A DNA stretch of 64,000 nucleotides from an uncultured Algibacter sp. (lineage in GTDB: Bacteria > Bacteroidota > Bacteroidia > Flavobacteriales > Flavobacteriaceae): the NCBI GenBank assembly GCA_947502405.1, contig CANMZT010000010.1:83490-147489 (forward strand), written 5' to 3'. Both the position numbers and the translations under genes were made by a program. Each line of letters begins with the position of its first letter. The stretch's first letter is position 1. Positions 63,221 through 64,000 of this stretch are shown in pieces. The notes under the pieces are model-generated. The model worked only from the letters and a program-made list of their open reading frames with translations, had not been told where the DNA came from and did no database searches.

Positions 63221-63772
63221 TTAAAACCAATTTGCTTTAAGGCAATCTGCCATAGCTGTTCTTGCTCTATGGATAATTACCCATAGGTTAGACGCTGTAA
63301 TATTTAATTCATTACAAATTGCTTCAGTTTCATGATTTAAAATGGTTTTCATTTTAAAAACTTCAGCCTGTTTTTGTGGTAACTTACTTAAACAATTATG
63401 GATAGCATCTCCTAATTCGTTGTTTTGCAAAGTATCTTCTGCAGTTTTATCAAAAGGGTCTGCAACACGTTCTTCTAACCAATCACCTTCGCTTTCAGCA
63501 TCATTATAATTTATCCTTACTTCAGCTTTTCCCTTGTTAGAATTAATTTTGCGGTAGTGGTCAATTATTTTTCGTTTTAAAATAGAAATAAGCCATGTGC
63601 GTTCACTGGCTTCTCCTTTAAAATTTTTCATTGACTTTAAACCAGCTAAAAATGTTTCTTGAACTAAGTCTTGGGCAATCTCTCGGTCACTAACACGCGA
63701 AATGGTATAATTAAAGAGGTAGTCAGAATATAAGTCTATCCATTTATTTGGATCAATTTTGTGGTCGGGCAT
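63221..63772 (-). CDS. ECF-type sigma-70 family RNA polymerase sigma factor
   Basis: 183 residues. Region 2 is seen as YLFNYTISRVSDREIAQDLV and VQETFLAGLKSMKNF, with ERTWLISILKRKIIDHYRK for region 2.4/3. Region 4 is LPQKQAEVFKMKTILNHETE, then ICNELNITASNLWVIIHRAR, the -35-binding HTH. The last residues include MADCLKANWF. It is cotranscribed with the ZAS-type protein and has a minus-strand TATTTTTG (63798-63805) upstream. Expected to direct a small stress regulon. Confidence 0.9.
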   Translation of the reverse strand: MPDHKIDPNKWIDLYSDYLFNYTISRVSDREIAQDLVQETFLAGLKSMKNFKGEASERTWLISILKRKIIDHYRKINSNKGKAEVRINYNDAESEGDWLEERVADPFDKTAEDTLQNNELGDAIHNCLSKLPQKQAEVFKMKTILNHETEAICNELNITASNLWVIIHRARTAMADCLKANWF

Positions 63773-63838
63773 TAGCTAATCTCTTTTTTTTGAATTCCAA
63801 AAATAAGGTAAAAAAATGAATTTATATAAATGTTTTTT

Positions 63839-63932
63839 GGGCGTTACCCGAAAAGGGTCGGGCTATCCGTTCCAAGTCCTCGCTTCTGCGCTAAGGCGCA
63901 AAAGCTGTGGGCTATCCACTACTATCCCTAAC
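63839..63932 (+). repeat. Dispersed GGGCGTTACC-family repeat, copy D
   Basis: Plus orientation. It opens GGGCGTTACCCGAAAAGGGT, continues CGGGCTATCCG, contains a TGCGC/GCGCA hairpin (about 63887-63901), and ends near CTATCCCTAACC. It lies upstream of the sigma factor gene. The remaining 68 bases of the window hold no gene that I can identify. Confidence 0.75.
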
Positions 63933-64000
63933 CTTTAGATTAGCATCAGATTAAAATTAATGTTTAAATTTAAAAAGAACGGAGTGAACTTTATCCCTAG

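Noticed and set aside
1..64000. CRISPR array, prophage, insertion sequence or rRNA operon
   Set aside because: No regularly spaced identical repeats with unique spacers, no transposase or phage structural genes, and no rRNA sequence. The 21-bp array has no unique long spacers.

Overview
The window is a chromosomal stretch of a low-GC, very probably marine, member of the Flavobacteriaceae (Bacteroidota). The evidence is the gldJ-porU-porV block of gliding and type IX secretion genes with its usual neighbours murF, cdd, pdhA and pdhC; an LRR lipoprotein of Bacteroidota type; and promoters of the Bacteroidota kind (TTTG, about 18-21 bp, TAnnTTTG). There is one tRNA (Val, anticodon TAC). I see no rRNA, insertion sequence, CRISPR array or prophage.

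Layout. 1-4.6 kb: the tail of an RluB-like protein that lacks the family's catalytic Asp, two small hypothetical genes, a GT-C membrane glycosyltransferase, an LRR lipoprotein and a repeat-rich intergenic stretch. 4.6-10.2 kb (minus): a five-gene operon joining an NAD(P)H/FAD oxidoreductase and a multi-pass iron-sulfur membrane protein to a YwqK/MORN-like protein and two GT2 glycosyltransferases. 10.4-15.8 kb (plus): a DUF547 protein, an outer-membrane barrel, a GH113-like lipoprotein, a lipoprotein, an Omp85-like protein and a small lipoprotein. 15.9 kb: a metallophosphatase.

16.7-25.1 kb (minus): an arsenosugar biosynthesis locus. It holds the AhpD-like protein, radical SAM ArsS, a periplasmic rhodanese, a TIGR04282-type transferase, a purine nucleoside phosphorylase, ArsM, a PiT transporter, a sterol-desaturase-like protein, a second DUF547 protein and a TIGR04283-type GT2. 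Inferred flow: oxyanion entry (PiT), methylation (ArsM), 5'-deoxyadenosyl transfer (ArsS), loss of adenine (phosphorylase), then glycosyl or lipid tailoring by the two transferases and the desaturase-like enzyme. A strong terminator divides it into two transcripts.

25-34 kb: acyl-CoA dehydrogenase, anhydro-MurNAc kinase, an amino-acid dehydrogenase with the Na+/H+ antiporter NhaD, an ExbB/ExbD/TonB/FolC operon and tRNA-Val. 34-47 kb: a PAS-LuxR regulator, murF, gldJ, porU, porV, cdd, pdhA and pdhC. A five-unit array of exact 21-bp period lies between the divergent gldJ and porU. 47-56.6 kb: an M28 peptidase, an SDR, a HAD phosphatase, a SprT-like protein, mannose-1-phosphate guanylyltransferase and a DUF389 protein; an Mla-type ABC pair; a PafA-like phosphatase and a nuclease. 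56.6-63.8 kb: a GT2/methyltransferase/KASIII-like trio, gcvP, a UbiA-like membrane protein, and an ECF sigma factor with a small zinc-type anti-sigma candidate.

The most interesting items are the arsenosugar locus (including an Asp where human-type phosphorylases carry the purine-reading Asn, and a desaturase whose real start has no ATG/GTG/TTG), the 21-bp array, a terminator-like hairpin that encloses the GH113 start codon, the redox-glycosyltransferase operon, and a family of at least four dispersed repeats that open with GGGCGTTACC.
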